Shown piece by piece: positions 29,000 through 37,666 of a stretch of DNA of 53,504 bases. Location: the NCBI GenBank assembly GCA_016870535.1, contig VGBK01000006.1:1-53504 (forward strand), read 5' to 3'. The position numbers and the translations under genes are program-made. How positions within the stretch are numbered: the first letter of the stretch is position 1; each line of letters starts with the position of its first letter. The DNA is from Actinomycetota bacterium (GTDB taxonomy: Bacteria; Actinomycetota; Acidimicrobiia; Spongiisociales; UBA11373). The notes beneath the pieces were generated by a model. That model was not told the DNA's origin and ran no database searches. It worked only from the letters and a program-made list of their open reading frames with translations.

Positions 29000-29860
29000 T
29001 CACCGCAGGGTGATCACCGCGTTGGCCAGCACCGGCGTGCCCCTCTCCTTGGTCGCCGCGGCCAGGTGGAGGCGGTCGCCGCGCCGCCACAGCGAGGTGA
29101 CGATGGTCTCCCCGGGAAGCACCACCCCGGCGAAGCGAGCCCGGTAGCCGGCCACCGCCCCGGGGTCGCCCGCCAGCATGCCGTCCACCGCCGCCTTGCA
29201 GGCGACACCGTAGGAGCACAGGCCGTGGAGGATGGGCCGCTCGAAGCCGGCGGCGGCGGCAAAGGCCGGGTCGGCGTGCAGGGGATTGCGGTCGCCCAGC
29301 AGGCGATAGAGCAGGGCCTGCTGCGGCAGGGTGGGCGACTCGACCACCATGTCGGGGGCCTCCTCGGGCGGCGGCTCCCCGCCCCTGGGCCCCGGGTCGC
29401 CCCCGAAGCCGCCCTCGCCCCTCAGGAACAGCGAGAACCGGTTGCGGAACAGCGGCTCTCCGGAGGCGCCCGTGGTCTCCACCTCCACCACCACCAGCGC
29501 CGCCTTCCCCTTGTCGTACACGGCGGCCACCCGCCCCACGCTGCGGGCGGTTGCGGCTGCGGGCACGGGTCGCGCCGCTACCTCGATCTCCTGCTCGCCG
29601 TGCAGCAGCAGCATCGGGTTGAAGGAGAGTCCCGGCACCCGGCCGCCGAGCAGGCCGAGCATGGCTCCCTGCGCCGGGATCACCCCGAAGGAGGGCAGCA
29701 CCTTGAGGCCGACCTCGTAGCAGTAGGCCAGTTCGCCGGGAGCCACCGGATCCGACCCGGCGCCCACGGCCAGGTGGTAGAGGATGACGTCGCCGGAATC
29801 CCAGGTGGTGGTCCCTTCGCCGACCAGGGCTCCGACGGCCTGGGTGGGATCGACGGGCAT
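29000..29860 (-). CDS. MaoC-type (double hot-dog) dehydratase
   Basis: LLYRLLGDRNPLHADPAFAAAAGFERPILHGLCSYGVACKA contains the hydratase-2 motif. Confidence 0.88.
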   Translation of the reverse strand: MPVDPTQAVGALVGEGTTTWDSGDVILYHLAVGAGSDPVAPGELAYCYEVGLKVLPSFGVIPAQGAMLGLLGGRVPGLSFNPMLLLHGEQEIEVAARPVPAAATARSVGRVAAVYDKGKAALVVVEVETTGASGEPLFRNRFSLFLRGEGGFGGDPGPRGGEPPPEEAPDMVVESPTLPQQALLYRLLGDRNPLHADPAFAAAAGFERPILHGLCSYGVACKAAVDGMLAGDPGAVAGYRARFAGVVLPGETIVTSLWRRGDRLHLAAATKERGTPVLANAVITLR

Positions 29861-29968
29861 GGCCCTCCTCGCGTCGCCGGCCTCGGTAGTAGATTAACTG
29901 TCGTTCACGCCGGGAGCCGCGGCGGAAGCGCCCACCGCCCCGGCGTCCGGCATCCAGGAAGGGGTGAC

Positions 29969-31402
29969 ATGAGCGGGATCCTGGGCTACGCCACCTATCT
30001 CCCCCACTACCGGTTGCAGCGGGAGGCGATCGCGGCGACCCTGGGCGGGCCGCCGGCCCGGGGAACCCGCACCGTGGCCTCTTACGACGAGGACTCCACC
30101 TCCATGGCGGTGGCCGCGGCTCGCCGCCTGGACGGCGGCCTCGCCGCCCGGCCATCCGCCCTGTACTTCGCCACCACCACCCCGGCCTATCTCGACAAGA
30201 CCAACGCCGCCGCCATCCACGCCGCCCTCGGCCTGCCGGTCGAGGTGGGGGCCTACGACGCGGCCGGGGCGGTGCGCTCCTCCGTCGGAGCGCTACGCGC
30301 CGCCGTGGCGGCGGCTCACCCGACCCTGGTGGTGGCCGCCGACATCCGCACCGGCCTCCCCGGCGGCGAGGACGAACGCGACGGCGGCGACGGCGCGTGT
30401 GCCTTCGTGGTGGGGCCGGGCGACGCCGACCACCCCGTCCTGGCCGAGTGCCTGGCCGCCACGTCGGCCACCGGCGAGTTCCTGGAGCGCTGGCGGGTGC
30501 CCGGTGAGGCCTACTCCCGCCGCTGGGAAGAGCGGTTCGGGGTACAGGCCTTCCTGCCCCACGCCGGCCGGGCAGTAGCCGCCGCGCTCGCCGCCGCCGG
30601 CCTGGCTCCCGACGCCGTGGACCACCTCATCGTCACCGGCACCCACGGGCGGGCGGCGGCCGGCTTCGCCCGCATGAGCGGAGCGAAGCGCGAGGTGCTG
30701 GTGGACGACCTGGCCTCCTCCGTGGGCAACACCGGGGCGGCCCACCCCGGGCTGCTGCTGGGGGCGGCGCTCGACGGCGCCCGGCCCGGCGCGGTGATCG
30801 CCCTGGTGGTACTGGCCGACGGCGCCGACGTCCTCATCTTCCGGGCCACCGACACCCTCGCCTCGCACCGCTTCGGGCCCTCCGTGGCCGAGCAGGCCGC
30901 CGGTGGGAAGGAGATCTCCTACGCCGACTTCCTCACCTGGAGAGGGATGCTGCCCCGCCAGGTGCCCCGCCGGCCCGATCCGGTGCCGCCCGCCGCACCC
31001 CCCTCCTGGCGTTCCGAAGCCTGGAAGTTCGGCTTCACCGCCTCACGCTGCCGCGATTGCGGCAGGCGCCATCTGCCCCCGCAGCGGGTGTGCTCGGGGT
31101 GCGGAGCCGTAGACCACATGGACGCCGAGCGCCTCGCCGACACTCCCGGCACCATCGCCACTTTCACCATCGATCGCCTGGCTCACTCCCCCAGCCCGCC
31201 CGTCGTGGCGGCGGTGGTGGACTTCGACGGAGGCGGGCGCTACCGCTGCGAACTCACCGACACCGACCCGGAGGCAGTCACCATCGGCGGCCGGGTCGAG
31301 ATGACTTTCCGCCGGCTGTTCGCGGCCGGCGGGGTGCACAACTACTTCTGGAAGGCGCGGCTCATCGGGGACGGCGACGCCCCCGTACGGCAAGGAGCGT
31401 GA
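29969..31402 (+). CDS. HMG-CoA-synthase-like condensing-enzyme fold fused to DUF35 rubredoxin-like Zn ribbon/OB-fold
   Basis: MSGILGYATYLPHYRLQREAI, SSVGNTGAAHPGLLLGAAL; C-terminal CRDCGRRHLPPQRVCSGCG zinc ribbon followed by OB-fold-like sequence. Confidence 0.82.
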   Translation: MSGILGYATYLPHYRLQREAIAATLGGPPARGTRTVASYDEDSTSMAVAAARRLDGGLAARPSALYFATTTPAYLDKTNAAAIHAALGLPVEVGAYDAAGAVRSSVGALRAAVAAAHPTLVVAADIRTGLPGGEDERDGGDGACAFVVGPGDADHPVLAECLAATSATGEFLERWRVPGEAYSRRWEERFGVQAFLPHAGRAVAAALAAAGLAPDAVDHLIVTGTHGRAAAGFARMSGAKREVLVDDLASSVGNTGAAHPGLLLGAALDGARPGAVIALVVLADGADVLIFRATDTLASHRFGPSVAEQAAGGKEISYADFLTWRGMLPRQVPRRPDPVPPAAPPSWRSEAWKFGFTASRCRDCGRRHLPPQRVCSGCGAVDHMDAERLADTPGTIATFTIDRLAHSPSPPVVAAVVDFDGGGRYRCELTDTDPEAVTIGGRVEMTFRRLFAAGGVHNYFWKARLIGDGDAPVRQGA

Positions 31403-31405
31403 ACC

Positions 31406-32599
31406 ATGGCGTCCAAGGGCATCCGCGACCGGGTGGCCATCGTGGGGATGGGCTGCACCCGCTTCGACGAACACTGGGACCAGAGCGCCGACGACCTGCT
31501 GGTGGACGCCGCCGGCGAGGCCCTCGCCTCGGCCGGGATGGCCAAGGCCGACGTCGATGCCTTCTGGCTGGGCACCATGGCCTCGGGGATGAGCGGCATG
31601 ACCCTGGCCAAGCCGCTGAAGCTCGGGACCAAGCCGGTCTCCCGGCTGGAGAATCTGTGCGCCACCGGCTCCGAGTCCTTCCGCAACGCTTGCTACGCCG
31701 TGGCCGCCGGCGCCTACGACGTGGCCATGGCCATCGGGGTGGAGAAGCTCAAGGACTCGGGCTTCTCCGGGCTGGTCCTCCCGCAGCCTCCCAACGACGG
31801 CACCGCCGCCGACCTGACCGCACCGGCGCTCTTCAGCCTTCTCGCCCCGGCCTACGGCCGGAAGTACGGGGTGAGTGAGGAGCAGCTGAAGGAGGTGTTC
31901 ACCCGCATCGCCTGGAAGAACCACCACAACGGGGCGCTGAACCCGCGCGCCCAGTTCCGCAAGGAAGTGGCCCCCGAGGTGATCTGCAACTCCCCGCTGG
32001 TGGCCGGGCCCCTGGGCATCTTCGACTGCTCCGGGGTGTCGGACGGGGCGGCGGCGGCGATCGTGGTGCGGGCCGAGGATGCCTCCCGCTACACCGACCG
32101 GCCCCTCTTCGTCAAAGCCCTGTCCTTCGTGGCCGGAGCCGGCGGCGGAGCCAACGACCCCGGCTACGACTACACCACCTTCCCCGAGGTGGTGCTCTCG
32201 GCGCAGGATGCCTATGCCCAGGCAGGGGTGACCGACCCCCGCGCCGAACTGGCCATGGCCGAGGTGCACGACTGCTTCACCCCCACCGAGCTCATCCTGA
32301 TGGAGGATCTGGGCTTCGCCCCGCGCGGCGCCGCCTGGCAGGAGGTGCTGGCCGGCACCTTCGACCTCGACGGCGACCTGCCGGTCAACCCCGACGGGGG
32401 CCTCAAGAGCTTCGGGCATCCCATCGGGGCGTCGGGGCTGCGTATGCTCTTCGAATGCTGGCTGCAGCTGCGGGGCGAGGCCCCGCCGGAGCGCCGGATC
32501 AAGACCGGGAAGACGCTGGGCCTCACCCACAACCTGGGCGGCTACCCCGGGGAGTGCGTCAGTTTCGTAGGCATCGTGGGCAGCCGGCCCAGCGAGTAA
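31406..32599 (+). CDS. Thiolase-family protein (SCP2/acetyl-CoA acetyltransferase type)
   Basis: RLENLCATGSESFRNACYAV, EVHDCFTPTELILMEDLGF, FGHPIGASGLRM. Confidence 0.9.
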   Translation: MASKGIRDRVAIVGMGCTRFDEHWDQSADDLLVDAAGEALASAGMAKADVDAFWLGTMASGMSGMTLAKPLKLGTKPVSRLENLCATGSESFRNACYAVAAGAYDVAMAIGVEKLKDSGFSGLVLPQPPNDGTAADLTAPALFSLLAPAYGRKYGVSEEQLKEVFTRIAWKNHHNGALNPRAQFRKEVAPEVICNSPLVAGPLGIFDCSGVSDGAAAAIVVRAEDASRYTDRPLFVKALSFVAGAGGGANDPGYDYTTFPEVVLSAQDAYAQAGVTDPRAELAMAEVHDCFTPTELILMEDLGFAPRGAAWQEVLAGTFDLDGDLPVNPDGGLKSFGHPIGASGLRMLFECWLQLRGEAPPERRIKTGKTLGLTHNLGGYPGECVSFVGIVGSRPSE

Positions 32600-32614
32600 C
32601 ACGGAGGCAGCGAG

Positions 32615-33595
32615 ATGTTCCGCACCAGGGTCACCGAGATGTTCGGGGTCGACCACCCCATCGTGCAGGGCGGCCTGCAGTGGGTGGCCAACGCCGACCT
32701 GGTCGCCGGCGTGGCCAACGCCGGGGCCATGGGCTTCCTCACCGCTCTCTCCTTCGACTCGCCGGAGGTCCTGCGCTCTGAGATCCGCCGCTGCCGCGAC
32801 CTCACCGACAAGCCATTCGGGGTCAACATCACCCTGCTGCCCACCATGCGACCTCCCGACTACGCCGGGATGGCACGGGTGACGATCGAAGAGGGCATCC
32901 GCTTCGTGGAGACGGCCGGGAGCAACCCGTCCCAGTTCATGCCGGCCTTCAACGATGCCGGTGTGAGAGTGGTGCACAAGTGCACTTCGGTGCGCCACGC
33001 CCTCAAGGCCCAGGACCTGGGGTGCGCCGCGGTCAGCATCGACGGGTTCGAGTGCGCCGGGCACCCCGGCGAGGAGGACGTCACCTCCCTGGTGCTGATC
33101 CCGGCCGCGGTGGACGCCGTCTCGGTGCCGGTGATCGCCTCGGGCGGGTTCGGCGACGGGCGCGGCCTGGTGGCCGCCCTCGCCCTGGGGGCGGAGGCCA
33201 TCAACATGGGCACTCGCTTCGTGGCCACGGTGGAGGCCCCGGTGCACGACAAGGTGAAGCAAGCCCTGGTCGACCGGGACGAGCGGAGCACCCGTCTCGC
33301 TCTCCGCTCGCTGCGCAACACCATCCGGGTGCTGCACAACGAAGTGGTCGACCGCATCCTCGAGATCGAAGCCCGTCCCGGGCCCACCGACTTCGCCGAA
33401 CTGGCTCCCCTGGTCTCGGGAACGGCGGCACGCGAGGAGGTGTGGGAGAAGGGCAACGTGGACGGCGGCATCTTCACCGCCGGCCAGGTGGTGGGCCTCA
33501 TCCACGACGTCCCCACCGTCGGGGAACTCGTCCACCGCATCGTCGCCGAGGCCGAGGTCATCGCCCGCGATCGCCTGCCCGCCTTGCTGCGTTGA
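32615..33595 (+). CDS. Nitronate monooxygenase-family flavoprotein
   Basis: MFGVDHPIVQGGLQWVANADLVAGVANAGAMGFLTA, GFECAGHPGEEDVTSLVLIP, VPVIASGGFGDGRGLVAALALGAEAINMGTRFVAT. Confidence 0.9.
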   Translation: MFRTRVTEMFGVDHPIVQGGLQWVANADLVAGVANAGAMGFLTALSFDSPEVLRSEIRRCRDLTDKPFGVNITLLPTMRPPDYAGMARVTIEEGIRFVETAGSNPSQFMPAFNDAGVRVVHKCTSVRHALKAQDLGCAAVSIDGFECAGHPGEEDVTSLVLIPAAVDAVSVPVIASGGFGDGRGLVAALALGAEAINMGTRFVATVEAPVHDKVKQALVDRDERSTRLALRSLRNTIRVLHNEVVDRILEIEARPGPTDFAELAPLVSGTAAREEVWEKGNVDGGIFTAGQVVGLIHDVPTVGELVHRIVAEAEVIARDRLPALLR

Positions 33596-33676
33596 GGGGC
33601 GCGGGTCCGGCGCCCCCGCCGGGCACGCCGCGGCCGGGCCGCGTATCGTGGAAGTGAGCCGTCCCGGGAGGTTTGC

Positions 33677-34213
33677 ATGCCCGAGCCCATTCGCCAGCGC
33701 CTGGTCGACCTCATCGAGCGCAATGCCGACCGACTGACCCGAGCCTGGCTGGCGGATGTGCGGCGGCGACCGGAGACCCCCACCTATCACGACTACCCCG
33801 AGGACCTGCTGTACGAGAGGGTGCATGAGGTCTACCGCAACCTGGGACGGTGGGTGTGCCGGGAGACCACGGCGGCCGACGTGGCCCGGATGTACACCGT
33901 CCTGGGGAAGCAGCGCCATGCCGAGGGCTTCTCGCTCTCGGAGGTGCTCGAGGCCCTCATCCTGACTCGCCGCCACCTGTGGCTCCTGGTGCTCTCGGAG
34001 GCCTTCCTCGACACCGCCCTGGACCTGCAGCAGGCCCTGGACCTCAACGCCCGGGCGGTGCTCTTCTTCGACCGGGCGATGTACTTCAGCGCCCTGGGAT
34101 ACGAGCAGGCCCAGGCCGAGGCGGCCTCCCGACGGACCGCCGCTCTGGCCCACGAACTGGCCCGCCCCCGGCGTCTCCTGAGACGGAAGCGGGAAGAGGA
34201 ATCCTCGTCGTAG
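33677..34213 (+). CDS. Standalone RsbRD N-terminal-like (globin-like sensor) domain protein
   Basis: LVDLIERNADRLTRAWLADVRRRPETPTYHDYPEDLLYERVHEVYRNLGRW.. resembles the RsbT co-antagonist N-terminal domain; no STAS domain. Confidence 0.55.
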   Translation: MPEPIRQRLVDLIERNADRLTRAWLADVRRRPETPTYHDYPEDLLYERVHEVYRNLGRWVCRETTAADVARMYTVLGKQRHAEGFSLSEVLEALILTRRHLWLLVLSEAFLDTALDLQQALDLNARAVLFFDRAMYFSALGYEQAQAEAASRRTAALAHELARPRRLLRRKREEESSS

Positions 34214-34233
34214 CCGGGCCGTAGCATCGGCCC

Positions 34234-36213
34234 ATGCGGCCCATCACCCCCGAGGACCTCTGGCGGCTGCACCGCGTGGGTCAACCCGAGCCCCTGCCGG
34301 GAGGCGGGTCGGCCGTCGTGCCCGTCACCACCTACGACCTCGCGATGAACCGCGGGCGGTGCCGGCTCCACCTGGTCCTCGCATCGGGGGAGAGCCACCC
34401 GCTCACCCGGGAGGACGCCGATAGCACCGTGCCGGCGGTGGACCCGGCGGGACGGCAGGTGGCCTTCCTCCGCAAGGGGGGAGACGACGACCCCGCCCAG
34501 TTGTTCGTCATGCGTCTCGACGGGGGTGAGGCGCAGCGCCTCACCGACCTCCCCCTGGGAGCGGTGGGGCCCCGCTGGCTGCCCGACGGGACCGCGCTGC
34601 TGGTGTGGTCGCCGGTCTACCGGGAGCATCCCGCGCTGGAGGCCACCCGGGCCGAAAGGGACGCCCGCAAGGAAGCCAAGGTGAAGGCGCGGGTCACGGA
34701 GGATCGCCTCTACCGCTACTGGGATCGCTGGCTCACCGGCGGCGAGGTGCCTCACCTGTTCCGGGTCGACGCCGCCACAGGAGAGGCGGTGGACCTCACC
34801 CCGGGTTGGACGCGCCTGCTCGACTTCGAGGACCAGGGCACCGGCTACGACGTCTCCCCCGATGGGAGCCGGGTGGCCTTCCACGCCCTGGCAGTGGACC
34901 CCCCCTACACCGACCTTCGCATGGGCGTCTACCTGCTCGACCTCGCCGAAGGCGAACCGCGTCCGGTCGATCCCGACGGGCCGCCCTTGCAGCGCCGTCC
35001 CCGCTTCGCCCCCGACGGCACCTCGCTGCTGTACGGGGTGGCCCACGACTGGCCCGGCTTCTACGCCGACCGCATCCGCCTGGTACGCCTCGACCTCTCG
35101 ACCGGGAAGCCGACCACGCTGACCGAGGATTGGGACCGCTCCCCCGCCGGCTGGGAGTTCACCCCCGACGCGGAGTCGATCGTCTTCGCCGCCGAGGACC
35201 GGGCCCGGTGCTCCTTGTTCGTCATGCCTTCCGCCGGCGGAGAGCCCCGGGTGCTGGCCCCCGGAGGATGGGTGCACGGCCCCCGCCCGGCCGCCGGGGG
35301 CCGGGTGTGGTGCCGGGCCGAGTCGCTCACCCGTCCCGCCGAGGTGGCAATAGCGGACGAGTCCGGCCGCCTGGAGGTCGTCGGTCACCACAACGACGAG
35401 TTGCTCGCCGGGTTGGATCTGGGCGCCGTCGAGGAGGTGTGCTTCCCCGGCGCGGGCGGCGACGAGATCCAGATGTGGGTCACCTACCCGCCCGGCTTCG
35501 ACCCCGCCCGGCGATGGCCCCTGGTACACGACATCCACGGCGGGCCCCACGGGGTGAGCGGGGACGAATGGCACTGGCGCTGGAACACCCAGGTCTTCGC
35601 CGCCGCCGGCTACGTGGTGGCCGCGGTGAACTTCCACGGCTCGTCGTCGTGGGCCGACGAGTTCGCCCGCGGCATCCAGGGAGCCTGGGGGGACCGGCCC
35701 GCCGACGACATCCTGGCGGCCACCGACCACCTGCTGGCCCGGGGCTTCATCGACCCGGAGCGCCTGGCCCTCACCGGAGGCTCTTACGGGGGCTACCTGG
35801 TGGCCTGGCTGATCGGCCGCACCGATCGCTTCCGGACGGCCATCTGCCACGCCGGCGTGACCAACCTGCTCGGCCAGTACGCCACCGACGTCACCCACGG
35901 GCGCCGCCTGGCTTTCGGCAGCGAGCCCTGGGAGGACACCGCCCCCATCCACCGCTGGAGCCCCACCGAGGCCCTGGCCGCCGCCGTCACCCCGACGCTG
36001 GTGATCCACGGCGAGCAGGACTACCGGGTGGTGGTCACCCAGGGCCTGGAGCTGTACGGCATCTTGCAGGCCAAAGGGGTGGCGGCCCGGCTGGTCTACT
36101 ACCCCGACGAGGGCCACTGGATCCTGAAGCCGCAGAACTCCCTGCACTGGTACGGCGAGTTCCTGGGCTGGCTCGAGAGGCACCTCGACCGGCCGATCCC
36201 GAAGCCGGGGTAG
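34234..36213 (+). CDS. S9-family prolyl oligopeptidase/acylaminoacyl peptidase
   Basis: N-terminal beta-propeller-like repeats, catalytic GGSYGGYLVAW, HGEQDYRV, PDEGHWILKP. Confidence 0.92.
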   Translation: MRPITPEDLWRLHRVGQPEPLPGGGSAVVPVTTYDLAMNRGRCRLHLVLASGESHPLTREDADSTVPAVDPAGRQVAFLRKGGDDDPAQLFVMRLDGGEAQRLTDLPLGAVGPRWLPDGTALLVWSPVYREHPALEATRAERDARKEAKVKARVTEDRLYRYWDRWLTGGEVPHLFRVDAATGEAVDLTPGWTRLLDFEDQGTGYDVSPDGSRVAFHALAVDPPYTDLRMGVYLLDLAEGEPRPVDPDGPPLQRRPRFAPDGTSLLYGVAHDWPGFYADRIRLVRLDLSTGKPTTLTEDWDRSPAGWEFTPDAESIVFAAEDRARCSLFVMPSAGGEPRVLAPGGWVHGPRPAAGGRVWCRAESLTRPAEVAIADESGRLEVVGHHNDELLAGLDLGAVEEVCFPGAGGDEIQMWVTYPPGFDPARRWPLVHDIHGGPHGVSGDEWHWRWNTQVFAAAGYVVAAVNFHGSSSWADEFARGIQGAWGDRPADDILAATDHLLARGFIDPERLALTGGSYGGYLVAWLIGRTDRFRTAICHAGVTNLLGQYATDVTHGRRLAFGSEPWEDTAPIHRWSPTEALAAAVTPTLVIHGEQDYRVVVTQGLELYGILQAKGVAARLVYYPDEGHWILKPQNSLHWYGEFLGWLERHLDRPIPKPG

Positions 36214-36216
36214 CCC

Positions 36217-37566
36217 TCAGGCGGGGGGCGGGGCAGCCCTCCGGCGTCTGGGGCGCGCCGGGTAGGCCCCGACCAGCGCGGCTCCGGCCAGCGCGGCAAC
36301 CGGGATGGCGAAACGCCACCAGTCCAGCCCTGCGTCCTTGCCGGCGATGCCGACCAGGGCGGTCGCTGCCGAGGACCCCACGAGCAGCAGCACCCCGCCC
36401 AGGGGCACCGCCCACGTCTTCGGCATCCTCGTCCGGCGAATGGCCCCCTCGAAGCGGGCGAAGAGGGCCACCAAGAGTGCGGTGAGGAGGCCGAGCACCA
36501 CGAACCAGGGGAGGCGGCTCCCCCACCACCACCAGGTGCCCGGCTCGACCTTGAACACCGCCCCGTCCCAAGCGGCGAGCCCGGCGGCGGCGGTCAGCAT
36601 GCCGGCGGTGAGGTGCCACAGGAAGACGGTCATCGCCACCCCGCCGAAGGCGATGAGGCCGTGCCACACGCCCGGCCGGGTGGTGAGGCGCTCTACCGCG
36701 GGCCGAGTGCCGCCGATGATGCCGAACTGCGCCAGGCCCAGCACCGCGATGGCGAAAGTCGGCGGGGTCATGTTGGCCGCTCCCTGGCCCGGGATACTGA
36801 CCATGGCCACCGGGTATAGGCCCGACCAGGTGAGCCCGACCAGTCCGGCCAGCGACCCGGCGGCCAGGGGCCAGCCGGCCCAGCGCGGCACCCCGCCTCG
36901 ATCTTCACGGTCGGACCACCAGTAGCCCACCTGGTGCACCAGCGCCCAGACGAAGGCGAAGTTCACCCAGCCGATGCCGGGGACCTCGAAGGCGAAACGA
37001 GCGACGTCCACCGCGATGGCGGCGGCGGCCAGGGCGAGCAGGGTCCAGGGGCCGCTCCGCCGCCACCAGGCGTGGGTGAGGGGCGCCAGGGCGGTCAGCG
37101 CCAGGTACACCGCCAGGAACCAGATGGGCATGGTCGCCGCCATGGCCCCGGCGTGCATCACCCCGGGAGGAACGACACCGCCCAGGAGCAGGATGAGGCC
37201 CACCCACACCACGAGCAGGGGCATCACCGGGGTGAACAGCCGCCGGGCCCGCAGGGTGATCCACTCCCGCGGCGACTGGTCCCCCGCGCTCACCCGGCGC
37301 AGGGCGCGGGCGTTGGCGTAGCCGCCGGCGAGGAAGAACACCGGCATGACCTGGAACAGCCACGTGACCCACCCGGCGTAGGGCACCCACTCCAGCGAGT
37401 TGAGCAGGTCGGTGGTGCCGTCGGGCTGCACCCAGATGGTGACCGCCAGCCAGTGGCCGCCGACCACCATCAGGATGGCCAGGGCGCGCCAGAAGTCGAC
37501 CACCCGGTTGCGCTCGGCGGGAGTGGCCGCCGCCAGCCGCCCGGTGTACGCCCAGTACTTCCGCAC
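36217..37566 (-). CDS. Acyltransferase-3-type membrane O-acyltransferase
   Basis: RNRVVDFWRALAILMVVGGHWLAV, FFLAGGYANARAL; about 10 hydrophobic segments; GTG start at 37566 preferred. Confidence 0.82.
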   Translation of the reverse strand: MRKYWAYTGRLAAATPAERNRVVDFWRALAILMVVGGHWLAVTIWVQPDGTTDLLNSLEWVPYAGWVTWLFQVMPVFFLAGGYANARALRRVSAGDQSPREWITLRARRLFTPVMPLLVVWVGLILLLGGVVPPGVMHAGAMAATMPIWFLAVYLALTALAPLTHAWWRRSGPWTLLALAAAAIAVDVARFAFEVPGIGWVNFAFVWALVHQVGYWWSDREDRGGVPRWAGWPLAAGSLAGLVGLTWSGLYPVAMVSIPGQGAANMTPPTFAIAVLGLAQFGIIGGTRPAVERLTTRPGVWHGLIAFGGVAMTVFLWHLTAGMLTAAAGLAAWDGAVFKVEPGTWWWWGSRLPWFVVLGLLTALLVALFARFEGAIRRTRMPKTWAVPLGGVLLLVGSSAATALVGIAGKDAGLDWWRFAIPVAALAGAALVGAYPARPRRRRAAPPPA

Positions 37567-37666
37567 CCGTCCCTTTCCGCCTTCGACCGCATTATCGACC
37601 CGGCGGCGCCTCCCTGCCCGGCACCGGGGGGACTCCGCGGCGTAGGCTTGCCCGGACGGGAGGACC

